Part shown: in pieces, positions 26,831 through 34,438 of the stretch
Position numbering within the stretch: position 1 is the stretch's first letter
Layout of the letters: each line of letters opens with the position of its first letter
Origin: Phycisphaerae bacterium
GTDB taxonomy: Bacteria > Planctomycetota > Phycisphaerae > SM23-33
NCBI GenBank assembly: GCA_016782885.1
Contig: JADHXQ010000014.1
Coordinates: 1 to 58,642, forward strand
Length of the DNA: 58,642 nucleotides
Reading direction: 5' to 3'
Notes under the pieces: generated by a model
The model's database searches: none
What the model saw: only the letters and a program-made list of their open reading frames with translations
Told to the model about the DNA's origin: nothing
Translations under genes and position numbers: made by a program

Positions 26831-27380
26831 CGAGATTCGCGTGGCGCTGCCTCAGTGAATCCGGGTCGAGTTTCAACCGGTCGACAAGTATATTGAAAAC
26901 CGCGTCGAGACAGAGGCTTGCGGCGTGCTCGAAAACCGCCGCCCGCACAACGATATTGCCATCTCTGGCCGGTACGAGAATGACCTTGTGTGCGTCCCGG
27001 GCCAGAGGCGAGAGGGCCTCGGCGGTAATGACAATGACTTTAGCGCCCAGTTCGCGGGCGCGGCGTGCAATGTACTCTGTATATCCGGTGGTTCCGGTGC
27101 AACTGACGGCGACGAGCAGGTCGCCGGCCCCGGCGGCGGGAGTGGCGGTTTCTCCGGGAATAAACGCCGGAAGGCCCGCATGCATCAGGCGCATACCGAA
27201 ACTCCTTGCCACCAGTCCGCTCCTCCCGGCGCCGATGAGGAATGTCCGGCCCGCCTGGGGCAGCATGTCGGCGAGTTCGACGAATCCGGACCAGTCGGCC
27301 TCCGCCATAACCGCGTCTATACGTTCCAGGAGCCCTTTTCCAGCCGCCTGAACGGCATTTTTATCCCGTAATGGCGCCAC
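26826..27380 (-). CDS. hxlB: 6-phospho-3-hexuloisomerase (SIS domain)
   Basis: 184 residues, the family size. It interconverts D-arabino-hex-3-ulose 6-phosphate and fructose 6-phosphate, the second step of the ribulose monophosphate pathway. The SIS fold is visible as TFLIGAGRSGLVARSFGMRLMH (residues of about 45-66), LLVAVSCTGTTGYTEYIA and KVIVITAEALSPLARDA. The C-terminal EHAASLCLDAVF and ending in a charged helix are typical. It overlaps the end of the HPS gene by 20 bases, so translation is probably coupled. Confidence 0.92.
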   Translation of the reverse strand: MAPLRDKNAVQAAGKGLLERIDAVMAEADWSGFVELADMLPQAGRTFLIGAGRSGLVARSFGMRLMHAGLPAFIPGETATPAAGAGDLLVAVSCTGTTGYTEYIARRARELGAKVIVITAEALSPLARDAHKVILVPARDGNIVVRAAVFEHAASLCLDAVFNILVDRLKLDPDSLRQRHANLE

Positions 27381-28680
27381 GGCCGCCTCCTTGTTTTTCC
27401 CATCTCAGCAGGTTTACAACCTGCCCTAGCGTACCTTTACCGTCCCGGATTTCCTGGCGAATGCGGTTTTCGGCCTCCAGCACGTCGGCTGCCCGGTTGG
27501 CCATTTCGACCGCTCGGGCCTTGGGCAGCACCATCACGCCGTCATCGTCAGCGACGATCCAGTCGCCCGGGGCGACCGCCTGCCCGCCGACCCGGATCGG
27601 CTGGTTGATCTCGCCATGCCCGTGGGGGTCTCCGGCGTGGCTGGTGACGTGGCGCGTCCAGACGTCGAATTCGAGTTTGCGGATATCGGCGGTGTCTCGC
27701 ACCGCTCCGTCAACGACGAGCCCCGCGAGGCCCTTTGCCTTTGCGCTTTCAGTGGCCAGCTCGCCCCAGACCGCCGGGGGCTTTCCGCAGGCGTCGACCA
27801 CAATCACGTCGCCGGCGCGGGCGATGTCAATGGCTTCGACGGGCTTGGCCCAGTCGCCCGGGAGTGTCCGCACGGTGACGGCCGGTCCGCAGGCGAACTG
27901 ACCGGGCCTCAAAGGCCCTATCCCCTCGAGACACTCCAGGCGATGACTGCCGTCGGAAACATTGGAAGTACGAACCGTCTGGAGCACCTGGCGGATCGTG
28001 TCGGCCGATACCCGCTTGAACAGGTCGCTGGCGACAGCCCGGCCCGAATCGATGGCGCCGCGAATGTCGGCGGTCGCCTGTTGGGGATCGACGGCCTTGG
28101 TGATCGCCCCGCCGACAATCACGACGTCGGCGCCGGCGGCGACCGCGGCGGGCGCGGTCTCGCTGTTGATCCCGCCGGCGACGGCGAGTATCAGATCGGT
28201 CGCGCCGCGGACCTGTTTGAGAACCTCCAGCGGATCCTGACCGGACATCTGCCGATCGATCGGACAATGCACGTCAAGCCACGCGACGCCCAACTCGCCC
28301 GCCCGGGAGGCGAAATCGACCGGGTCGTCCACGCCCAGCAGGTCGACGGCCACTTGTATGCCATAGTGCGCGCCCACCTCGACGCATTCCCTGATAGTCG
28401 CCAGCGAAGCCGTTCCGGAAACCGTCATGATATTGGCGCCGGCGTTGGCGGCGGCCTGGGCCTCTATCTTCCCGGCGTCCATCGTCTTCATGTCCGCGAT
28501 GATCGTCTTGTCCGGGAACATCTCGCGGAGGCGCCTGACCGCGTCGAGCCCTTCGGACTTGATCAGCGGGGTACCGGCCTCGATGTAATCGGCGCCGCCG
28601 GCGACAGCCAGCTTCGCGGCGTCCATCGCCCGCGGGAGTTCGAGGAAATCCAGCGCAACCTGTAATCTGACATCGCTCAT
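27361..28680 (-). CDS. hxlA: 3-hexulose-6-phosphate synthase fused to an RraA-like domain
   Basis: 439 residues. Residues 1-210 are 3-hexulose-6-phosphate synthase, which condenses formaldehyde with ribulose 5-phosphate (or runs in reverse to make ribulose 5-phosphate). The family DxKxxD motif is present as IADMKTMDAG, with VAVDLLGVDD and GGINSETAPA. Residues of about 225-425 form an RraA/HMG-aldolase-like domain with VWGELATESAKAKG and GLVVDGAVRDTADI, where the DGxxRD motif belongs to metal-dependent aldolases of this superfamily. The same fusion is known in archaea, where it is annotated as HPS/ribonuclease regulator. Together with the PHI gene it gives a two-gene RuMP module with its own promoter. 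Confidence 0.9.
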   Translation of the reverse strand: MSDVRLQVALDFLELPRAMDAAKLAVAGGADYIEAGTPLIKSEGLDAVRRLREMFPDKTIIADMKTMDAGKIEAQAAANAGANIMTVSGTASLATIRECVEVGAHYGIQVAVDLLGVDDPVDFASRAGELGVAWLDVHCPIDRQMSGQDPLEVLKQVRGATDLILAVAGGINSETAPAAVAAGADVVIVGGAITKAVDPQQATADIRGAIDSGRAVASDLFKRVSADTIRQVLQTVRTSNVSDGSHRLECLEGIGPLRPGQFACGPAVTVRTLPGDWAKPVEAIDIARAGDVIVVDACGKPPAVWGELATESAKAKGLAGLVVDGAVRDTADIRKLEFDVWTRHVTSHAGDPHGHGEINQPIRVGGQAVAPGDWIVADDDGVMVLPKARAVEMANRAADVLEAENRIRQEIRDGKGTLGQVVNLLRWEKQGGGRGAITG

Positions 28681-28686
28681 TCCTGT

Positions 28687-28717
28687 AAGATATTATGCTC
28701 CCGCGAGTATCTTTCAA
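28687..28717 (-). promoter_or_regulatory. Promoter of the RuMP operon, close to the start codon
   Basis: On the minus strand, TTGAAA at 28717-28712 with either TAATAT (28695-28690, 16-base spacer) or TATCTT (28692-28687, 19-base spacer). The ATG follows 6 to 9 bases later, giving leaderless or near-leaderless geometry. Confidence 0.5.
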
Positions 28718-28747
28718 GCATATATCCGCACTTTAGGGACGTGCGGG

Positions 28748-28775
28748 TTAAAATATACCACCAGTACGGTATAAT
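28748..28775 (+). promoter_or_regulatory. Promoter of the AmmeMemoRadiSam operon
   Basis: TTAAAA at 28748-28753, a 16-base spacer, and TATAAT at 28770-28775. It is divergent from the RuMP promoter about 55 bases away, in a 134-base shared intergenic region. Expected transcription start is about 28783. Confidence 0.6.
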
Positions 28776-28782
28776 AAATAAA

Positions 28783-28827
28783 ATGTTATCGCCGGTGACA
28801 CGAGGGCTGACGCCATGTATCGAATGA
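28783..28827 (+). CDS. Possible 14-codon leader peptide overlapping the MEMO/AMMECR1 gene start
   Basis: ATG at 28783 lies 7 bases after the -10 box, so it would be at or near the 5' end of the mRNA. It reads MLSPVTRGLTPCIE and stops at TGA 28825-28827. That stop overlaps the in-frame ATG at 28824 of the main gene (ATGA), a coupling arrangement. Too short to prove by sequence. Confidence 0.3.
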   Translation: MLSPVTRGLTPCIE

Positions 28828-30398
28828 TTGCGTTTCTGATTGTTGCAGCGGGGATACTGATCGGTTGCGGTCGCGAAGTGGACAACGAAACCGGTCGGGA
28901 CGGACAGGCGGCCGATCGCAAGTTCACCAAAGTTCGCGGCGCGGCGGTGGCGGGCATGTTCTATCCTGCCGACGAGAAGCATCTGTCGAACACGGTCGAG
29001 GATCTTCTTGCCGCTGCAAGGCCCGCGGGTATCAAGGGCCTGCGAGGTCTGGTATGCCCGCATGCGGGTTATCGTTTCTCAGGGCGGACGGCCGCGGCGG
29101 CATACAAGCAGCTCGAAGGCAGAGGTATCCGCACGGCGATCGTCCTGGCGCCAAGCCATTACGCCGGCGGATATCGGGGCGCGTCGATTCCCGATGTCGA
29201 GGCGTATCGCACGCCGCTGGGGACGATTCGGCTCTCGCCGATCGCGAGTACACTGATCGGTAAAGGCTCGTTCGTATCCAAGCCCTCCTGCCAGGTCCGC
29301 CGCCCAAGCTGGTGGCGCCAGACCCGCAAGGAAATACCCCCCTTCGGTCAGGACACGCCGCACACGTGGGAACATTCGCTCGAGGTCCAACTGCCCTTCC
29401 TCCAGAAAACGCTGAAAGACTTCCTGCTGGTCCCGACCGTACTGCGCGACGCCGACACCGAGGGAGTGGCGCGGGTGCTGGCGAAGTATGTCGACGACAA
29501 GACCATCGTGATCGCCAGCAGCGATCTGAGCCATTACCACCCCTACGACGTCGCCCAAAAACTGGACGCCAGGTGTGTCGAGGCCATCTGCAAACTCGAC
29601 ACCGATGCAATGGCCTCGCGGGAAGCGTGCGGAAAAGGCCCGATCCTCTCTCTGATGCACCTGGCCCGGATCAAGGGATGGAAGACCCGCCTGCTGGAGA
29701 CATGCAACAGCGGTGACGTAACGGGAGACAGGTCCAGGGTTGTCGGATACGCCGCAATTGCATTCTACGACCCCAACGCGTCGGACTCAGGCCCCGCGGC
29801 ATGGGTCGACACGTACGGACCGGCCGAGCGGAAGTTCCTGATGACCCTTGCCCGCAAGACACTCCTGCAAACCGCGAAAGGCCAAGCCCCCCCGAAAATC
29901 AATACTACCGAAATCCCCGCACAACTTCTCGAACCGAAGGCCTGCTTCCTGACCTTGAAGAAATCCGGACAACTGCGGGGCTGCATCGGAGGATTCTTCC
30001 CAAAACAACCCCTCTACCAGGAAGTAGTCGAGATGACCGTCAGCGCCGCGGCGAAGGACCCGCGATTCAAACCGGTCAAGCTGGACGAACTGGACACAAT
30101 CGAGATCGAAATCAGCGTTCTCACGGTCCCCAAACCGCTGGCGTTCGAGTCGCCCGAAGACCTGCTCGCCAAACTTCGCCCGCATATCGACGGAGTGATC
30201 CTGAGAAAAGGCCGCATGCAATCGACATATCTGCCCCAGGTCTGGTCGCAGACGCCCGACAAGGAAACATTCCTCGCCCAGTTGTCGCGCAAGGCGGGCA
30301 TGGGCCTGACAGACTGGCGAAAGCCCGGCCTGACCGTGCTGACCTACCAGGTCGAAGCCTTCCATGAACACGAAACCCTCGGCGACAACAATGAATGA
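28815..30398 (+). CDS. Lipoprotein fusing MEMO1-like (AmmeMemoRadiSam B) and AMMECR1-like (A) domains
   Basis: 527 residues from ATG 28815 (GAGGG before it; ATG 28824 is an alternative). Residues 1-18 form a lipoprotein signal ending in GILIGC. Residues of about 40-325 are the MEMO1 domain, with conserved histidines in CPHAGYRFSG (H83) and APSHYAGGY (H115), and ETCNSGDVTGDRSRVVGYAA. These correspond to the metal-site region of MEMO1. Residues of about 335-525 are the AMMECR1 domain, with the LRGCIGG motif and SAAAKDPRF. MEMO1-like, AMMECR1-like and radical SAM proteins are grouped in databases as the AmmeMemoRadiSam system, of function unknown to me. The lipidation signal puts this fusion outside the cytoplasm. 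Confidence 0.9.
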   Translation: MYRMIAFLIVAAGILIGCGREVDNETGRDGQAADRKFTKVRGAAVAGMFYPADEKHLSNTVEDLLAAARPAGIKGLRGLVCPHAGYRFSGRTAAAAYKQLEGRGIRTAIVLAPSHYAGGYRGASIPDVEAYRTPLGTIRLSPIASTLIGKGSFVSKPSCQVRRPSWWRQTRKEIPPFGQDTPHTWEHSLEVQLPFLQKTLKDFLLVPTVLRDADTEGVARVLAKYVDDKTIVIASSDLSHYHPYDVAQKLDARCVEAICKLDTDAMASREACGKGPILSLMHLARIKGWKTRLLETCNSGDVTGDRSRVVGYAAIAFYDPNASDSGPAAWVDTYGPAERKFLMTLARKTLLQTAKGQAPPKINTTEIPAQLLEPKACFLTLKKSGQLRGCIGGFFPKQPLYQEVVEMTVSAAAKDPRFKPVKLDELDTIEIEISVLTVPKPLAFESPEDLLAKLRPHIDGVILRKGRMQSTYLPQVWSQTPDKETFLAQLSRKAGMGLTDWRKPGLTVLTYQVEAFHEHETLGDNNE

Positions 30399-32562
30399 CG
30401 CCGCCGCCCAAGGCGCCGGACGGCGCCGCCTTGTGCTTTTCCTGTCCGTCTGCGCGCTGGGCGTCTCGTCGATAATCACGCAGCTCACGCTGATGCGCGA
30501 ATTCCTGGAGATATTCTCGGGCAACGAGATGATCTTCGGGATAATCCTGGGCAACTGGCTGCTGCTGGCGGGGCTGGGCGCGTATCTGGGGCGAACGGCA
30601 TCGAGGCTCAAGAATCCGTTGTGGGCGCTCCTGGGGGCGCAGATCGCCATCGCCGTCTTACCTGTCGCCTCGGTATTTGCGCTTAGAACGCTGAGAAACA
30701 TCGTATTCATTCGCGGCGCCGCGGTCGGCGTGACCGATACGGTGATCGGCTGCTTCGTGATCCTCGCGCCGTACTGCCTGATTACCGGATACCTGCTGAT
30801 CCTGTCGTGCAGGATTCTCACGTCCGATGAGACTTCCGCGGGCATCGGAAGGGTGTACTTCCTCGACAGCATCGGCGAAATCGCCGGCGGCGTGCTGTTC
30901 AGCTTCGTGCTGATTCATCTGCTGGAGACTCACTTCGGGATCCTGTACGTGCCGGCGGTGTTGAATCTGCTGCTGGCCGGATGCGTCGCGGCGATGCTCC
31001 GGGCGAGAGTGCTCGCCTGGGGACTGGTTGCCCTCGGAGCGGTCGCGATCGCGGGAGCGTGCGCCGGAAATCTGGACGCGATATCCACACAAATGCAATA
31101 CGCCCCGCAGCAAGTGGTTTACAGGGGCAATTCACCGTACGGCAGGCTGGTCGTCACCGAATCGTCCGGGCAGTATAACTTCATCCAGAACGGCGTGGCG
31201 ATCCTGTCGACGCACAATATCATAAACGCCGAGGAGTCGGTACACTACGCGATGGCCCAGCGCCCCGGGGCGCGGCGAGTGCTGTTGATATCCGGCGGCG
31301 TGGCGGGATCGGCAAGGGAGATACTCAAGTACGCCGGAGCCCGCGTGGACTACGTTGAACTTGATCCGTTGATCCTGAAAATCTCAAAGCGATACCTGCC
31401 CGCGGGCCTGAGAGACCGGCGGATACGCACGTTCAATACCGACGGCCGCGTGTTTGTCCGCCGGTCCGTCGAAGCGTACGACGTGGTGATCGTCAACGTT
31501 CCCGACCCTTCGACCTCGCAGTTGAACCGCTTTTACACGGCCGAATTCTTCGGAGAGGTCAAGCGCGCCCTTTCGCCCCGCGGCGTGCTGTGCATATCCA
31601 CGGGCCAATACCGCAACTACCTCAGCAAAGAGCTGGAGCAGCTTTTGGGAACGGCGCATCGCACGCTCGGGGAGGTCTTCAGCAATTCCCTGATCGTCCC
31701 GGCGGGGCGAACGTTCCTCCTGGCGTCGGACGGCGAGTTGACCATGGACATCGCCGAACGGATCGAAGCGGCCGGGGTGAAAAACCAGTACGTCAACGCC
31801 CACTATCTCAGCGGCGTTCTGACCGCCGACCGGATCGCGGACGTGCGCCGTGCGATTTCACCGGAGGCGCCCGTCAACAGGGACCTGCACCCTATCGGGT
31901 ATTACTATCACCTTCAGTACTGGCTGAGCCGATTCAAATACCAGACCGGCGCGATGGAAGCGGTGTTGCTGATACTGCTGGTGGTTTACGTGATTCGCCT
32001 TCGCGCCGTACCGCTGGCGATTTTCACCACGGGCTTTTCTGTAGCATCGCTGGAGATGGTGCTGCTGCTGGGCTTTCAGATTCTCCAGGGCAGCTTGTAT
32101 CATAATATCGGCCTGATTGTGACGATGTTCATGTTGGGCCTGTCGCTTGGCTCGCTGGCGATGAACCGGATGCTGGGGCGCTGGGGCGGGCGCGGACTGG
32201 CGGGGCTGGAGTTCGCCCTTGCCGCCTGCGCGGGATTCCTGCCTGTGATGCTGACCGCGTTGGTTGGGATCTCCGATCCGGATCTGATGAAAATATGTTC
32301 GCAAATAGCGGTCCCGTGTGCGACGCTGATACTCGGGTTCCTGGCGGGCATGGAGTTTCCGCTGGCCGGTAAGGCGTGCTTCGATGGGCTCGCGCCTACG
32401 GCTTCGCGACTTTACACCGCCGATCTTCTCGGAGCGGCGACCGGGGCGCTGCTGGTAAGTACGCTGCTGATCCCGCTGATCGGCGTGATCGGCGTGTGCG
32501 TGATGGCGGTGGCGCTGAAGGTCGCCGGCGGTACGTTAATCCTGCTTCGCCCGGTGAAATAA
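30364..32562 (+). CDS. Polytopic membrane protein with spermidine-synthase-like domain
   Basis: 732 residues. The start could be ATG 30364 (35-base overlap with the previous gene) or ATG 30391 (8-base overlap). It has about 7 membrane helices at the N-terminus (LTLMREFLEIFSGNEMIFG, then GNWLLLAGLGAYLG). A soluble domain at about residues 260-480 is homologous to spermidine synthase, with VLLISGGVAGSAREILKY, DYVELDPLI and VVIVNVPDPSTSQLNRFYT. About 7 further helices follow. The usual glycine-rich GGGDG is changed to SGGVAG but the ribose-binding acidic residue (VELD) is kept. Such fused proteins occur in many bacteria without known substrates. It is inside the AmmeMemoRadiSam operon. Confidence 0.85.
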   Translation: MNTKPSATTMNDAAAQGAGRRRLVLFLSVCALGVSSIITQLTLMREFLEIFSGNEMIFGIILGNWLLLAGLGAYLGRTASRLKNPLWALLGAQIAIAVLPVASVFALRTLRNIVFIRGAAVGVTDTVIGCFVILAPYCLITGYLLILSCRILTSDETSAGIGRVYFLDSIGEIAGGVLFSFVLIHLLETHFGILYVPAVLNLLLAGCVAAMLRARVLAWGLVALGAVAIAGACAGNLDAISTQMQYAPQQVVYRGNSPYGRLVVTESSGQYNFIQNGVAILSTHNIINAEESVHYAMAQRPGARRVLLISGGVAGSAREILKYAGARVDYVELDPLILKISKRYLPAGLRDRRIRTFNTDGRVFVRRSVEAYDVVIVNVPDPSTSQLNRFYTAEFFGEVKRALSPRGVLCISTGQYRNYLSKELEQLLGTAHRTLGEVFSNSLIVPAGRTFLLASDGELTMDIAERIEAAGVKNQYVNAHYLSGVLTADRIADVRRAISPEAPVNRDLHPIGYYYHLQYWLSRFKYQTGAMEAVLLILLVVYVIRLRAVPLAIFTTGFSVASLEMVLLLGFQILQGSLYHNIGLIVTMFMLGLSLGSLAMNRMLGRWGGRGLAGLEFALAACAGFLPVMLTALVGISDPDLMKICSQIAVPCATLILGFLAGMEFPLAGKACFDGLAPTASRLYTADLLGAATGALLVSTLLIPLIGVIGVCVMAVALKVAGGTLILLRPVK

Positions 32563-32579
32563 CCGCGAAAGAGCTTGAA

Positions 32580-32849
32580 ATGGCCCGAAAAACGCTGAGC
32601 TTCTACATGATTAAAACTATCCGGATATCCGGGTGGTTCCTGCTGTTGATAGCGCTATTATGTATTGTGAGCGGTTTGGCGATGAGCGGGACGTGGGGCC
32701 TGCAGAAACTGCTGGACAGCGACACGGCCCTTGCGATACACCAGACTTTCGTCTGGCCGCTGGCGGGCCTGGTTCTTGTGCATGCGGCGGCGAGCACTTA
32801 CATGGCCATGAGGAGGTGGGGATGGATCGGCAGACGAACGAAAAACTGA
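32580..32849 (+). CDS. Small two-helix membrane protein with paired histidines (cytochrome b-like)
   Basis: 89 residues from ATG 32580. Helices are at about 15-35 (ISGWFLLLIALLCIVSGLAM) and 52-75 (AIHQTFVWPLAGLVLVHAA). H54 and H68 sit 14 residues apart on one helix, the spacing that places two side chains on one face across about half a membrane. Such histidines often bind heme b in small cytochromes of the DUF4405 or b561 type. Heme binding is inference. The gene starts 17 bases after the previous stop, and its last 28 bases overlap the radical SAM gene. Confidence 0.7.
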   Translation: MARKTLSFYMIKTIRISGWFLLLIALLCIVSGLAMSGTWGLQKLLDSDTALAIHQTFVWPLAGLVLVHAAASTYMAMRRWGWIGRRTKN

Positions 32850-34132
32850 TCGCACCGGCGGCGAAGCCAGCGGGAATATCGCGCAGGAGCATCGTCAAGT
32901 ACGGAGCGATCGCCCTGGCGTCGGTATCGGGCGTTTGTGCGGCGACGTGGTACGTGATGCGGCGCGCGGCGGCGACGGCGGCCGGCATATTCAAGAAGGA
33001 TGCGCCCTCGGGTGAGCTATGGGCGCAGTGGAAGCGGCGCGGATGGGCGAAAGAAGCGCGCCACTACCGCAAGCTCGGACCGAACGTCCAGTGCCTCCTC
33101 TGCCCCAACGACTGCCTCCTGGCGCCCGAAGATCGCGGGCGATGCAGAAACCGCATCAACAAGGACGGTACGATGTATACGCTGGTCTACGCGAACCCCT
33201 GCTCGTTCGGCCTGGACCCGGTCGAGAAGAAACCTCTGTTCCACTTCCTGCCCGCCAGCAAAACATTCTCGCTGGCGACTTCCGGGTGCGGTTTCAGGTG
33301 CCTGAACTGCCAGAACTGGGACATATCGCAGCGAAAGCCCGAAGAACTCAAAGACCCGCGGGGCAGTGAATTCCGCCTGAGACCGGTAACGCTCGGCATG
33401 GTGAATCAACCGGGAGCCAGGGACCGCCTGAGCCTGCTGCCCGCTGACGCGGTGGTATTGGCGAAACATACGAGCTGCGCGTCGATAGCGTATACCTACT
33501 CCGAACCGACGGTCTACTACGAATACATGTACGATACCGCCAAACTCGCCAGGGAACGCGGTATCAAAAACATATGGGTCACGTGCGGGTACATTCAGGC
33601 CGACCCGCTGAGAGAACTCTGCGAGGTCATCGACGCGGCCAACGTGGACCTCAAGGGTTTCGATCAGTCGATCTACAATAAACTCAACTCGGGCAAGCTC
33701 CAACCGATCCTGGATACACTCAAGACGCTCAAGTCCCGCGGCGTGTGGTTCGAGGTCACCAACCTGGTCGTGCCCACCTACACCGACGATTTCCGCGTGA
33801 TGGCTGACATGTGCAAATGGCTCGCCGACAATATCGGGCCCGATTATCCGATCCACTTCAGCCGCTTCCACCCCGACCACAAGTTGACTCACCTGCCCCC
33901 GACGCCGGTCGAGACGCTGATCGAAGCCCGCGAGATAGCAAAACGCGCCGGGCTGCGCTATCCGTATATAGGCAATGTGCGCGGGATAAAGAACGCCGAG
34001 ACAACCTTGTGCCCCAATCCAAAATGCGGAAAGACCGTCGTCCAGCGCGACGGGTATGCTGTCGAACAGGTCAATATCGACAAGGGCGCCTGCAAGTTCT
34101 GCGACACGCCAATCGCCGGCGTATGGAGCTAG
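32822..34132 (+). CDS. AmmeMemoRadiSam system radical SAM enzyme with Tat signal
   Basis: 436 residues from ATG 32822, fixed by a near-perfect AGGAGGT 5 bases before it; longer in-frame versions have no ribosome-binding site. The N-terminus has a twin-arginine motif, SRRSIVK (residues 20-26), followed by a hydrophobic segment to about residue 47. The 4Fe-4S cluster motif is CGFRCLNC (C156, C160, C163) in SGCGFRCLNCQNWD. Before it is a cysteine-rich QCLLCPNDCLL with GRCRNR (C91, C94, C98, C108), and at the C-terminus a zinc-ribbon-like CPNPKCGK and CKFCDTP. The YTYSEPTVYYEYMYD and NVDLKGFDQ segments match the pyruvate-formate-lyase-activase-like subgroup. A Tat signal on a radical SAM enzyme is unexpected, since SAM is cytoplasmic. 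Confidence 0.9.
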   Translation: MDRQTNEKLIAPAAKPAGISRRSIVKYGAIALASVSGVCAATWYVMRRAAATAAGIFKKDAPSGELWAQWKRRGWAKEARHYRKLGPNVQCLLCPNDCLLAPEDRGRCRNRINKDGTMYTLVYANPCSFGLDPVEKKPLFHFLPASKTFSLATSGCGFRCLNCQNWDISQRKPEELKDPRGSEFRLRPVTLGMVNQPGARDRLSLLPADAVVLAKHTSCASIAYTYSEPTVYYEYMYDTAKLARERGIKNIWVTCGYIQADPLRELCEVIDAANVDLKGFDQSIYNKLNSGKLQPILDTLKTLKSRGVWFEVTNLVVPTYTDDFRVMADMCKWLADNIGPDYPIHFSRFHPDHKLTHLPPTPVETLIEAREIAKRAGLRYPYIGNVRGIKNAETTLCPNPKCGKTVVQRDGYAVEQVNIDKGACKFCDTPIAGVWS

Positions 34133-34194
34133 CACGGTAAAAGACAGAAGCTTTTTGTTGCCGGTTAATGTCGTCAGGCCTGAGAGAATGAATC

Positions 34195-34209
34195 GCCCTC
34201 TTCGAGGGC
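34195..34209 (+). terminator. Hairpin after the radical SAM gene
   Basis: GCCCTC (34195-34200), loop TTC, GAGGGC (34204-34209), then TCTTCGTT. The stem is short and perfect with a T-rich but broken tail. It is the likely end of the AmmeMemoRadiSam transcript, 62 bases after the stop, though it may instead be part of the repeat cluster. Confidence 0.45.
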
Positions 34210-34232
34210 TCTTCGTTATGAGGCACACGATA

Positions 34233-34252
34233 CCACGGGCTTGCGCCCGTGG
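34233..34252. repeat. Perfect GC-rich palindrome (REP/MITE-like)
   Basis: CCACGGGC, loop TTGC, GCCCGTGG, flanked by TA and CTA. The pattern of a CCACGGGC/GCCCGTGG stem with a TTGC loop is one I associate with abundant dispersed repeats in planctomycete genomes. The copy number cannot be seen here. Confidence 0.6.
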
Positions 34253-34394
34253 CTAACATGAATACGGCCCAAAACCTGAGCTTCTTGCATAATCTTCTAC
34301 CGGACGGGGCTACCATCGAACGGGCCTTCGGCCCTCTACGGGCAAAACCACGACGTCGATACCAAACGCCGAGATACCGTTCTCCGCGTCTCCC

Positions 34395-34424
34395 TTCGAC
34401 AGGCTCAGGGCAAGCTGTGTCGAA
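34395..34424. repeat. REP-like palindrome with TTCGACAGGCTCAGGGC core
   Basis: TTCGACA (34395-34401) pairs with TGTCGAA (34418-34424), enclosing GGCTCAGGGCAAGC. The TTCGACAGGCTCAGGGC sequence is a familiar dispersed REP-type element in several phyla. It is 15 bases from the 3' end of the convergent propeller gene. Confidence 0.6.
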
Positions 34425-34438
34425 ATCCAAACCGCCCG

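Larger units (their letters stand above)
34133..34438. other. 306-base non-coding interval rich in palindromes
   Basis: It lies between the radical SAM gene and the convergent propeller gene. It holds a terminator-like hairpin (34195-34209), a perfect GC palindrome (34233-34252), a shorter GGGCC-TTC-GGCCC hairpin (34322-34334) and a REP-like palindrome (34395-34424). No coding frame with a ribosome-binding site was seen. Confidence 0.8.

Noticed and set aside
32633..32821. Longer start for the radical SAM protein upstream of 32822
   Set aside because: It overlaps the small membrane gene in another frame. AGGAGGT just before ATG 32822 and the Tat signal at that N-terminus decide the start.
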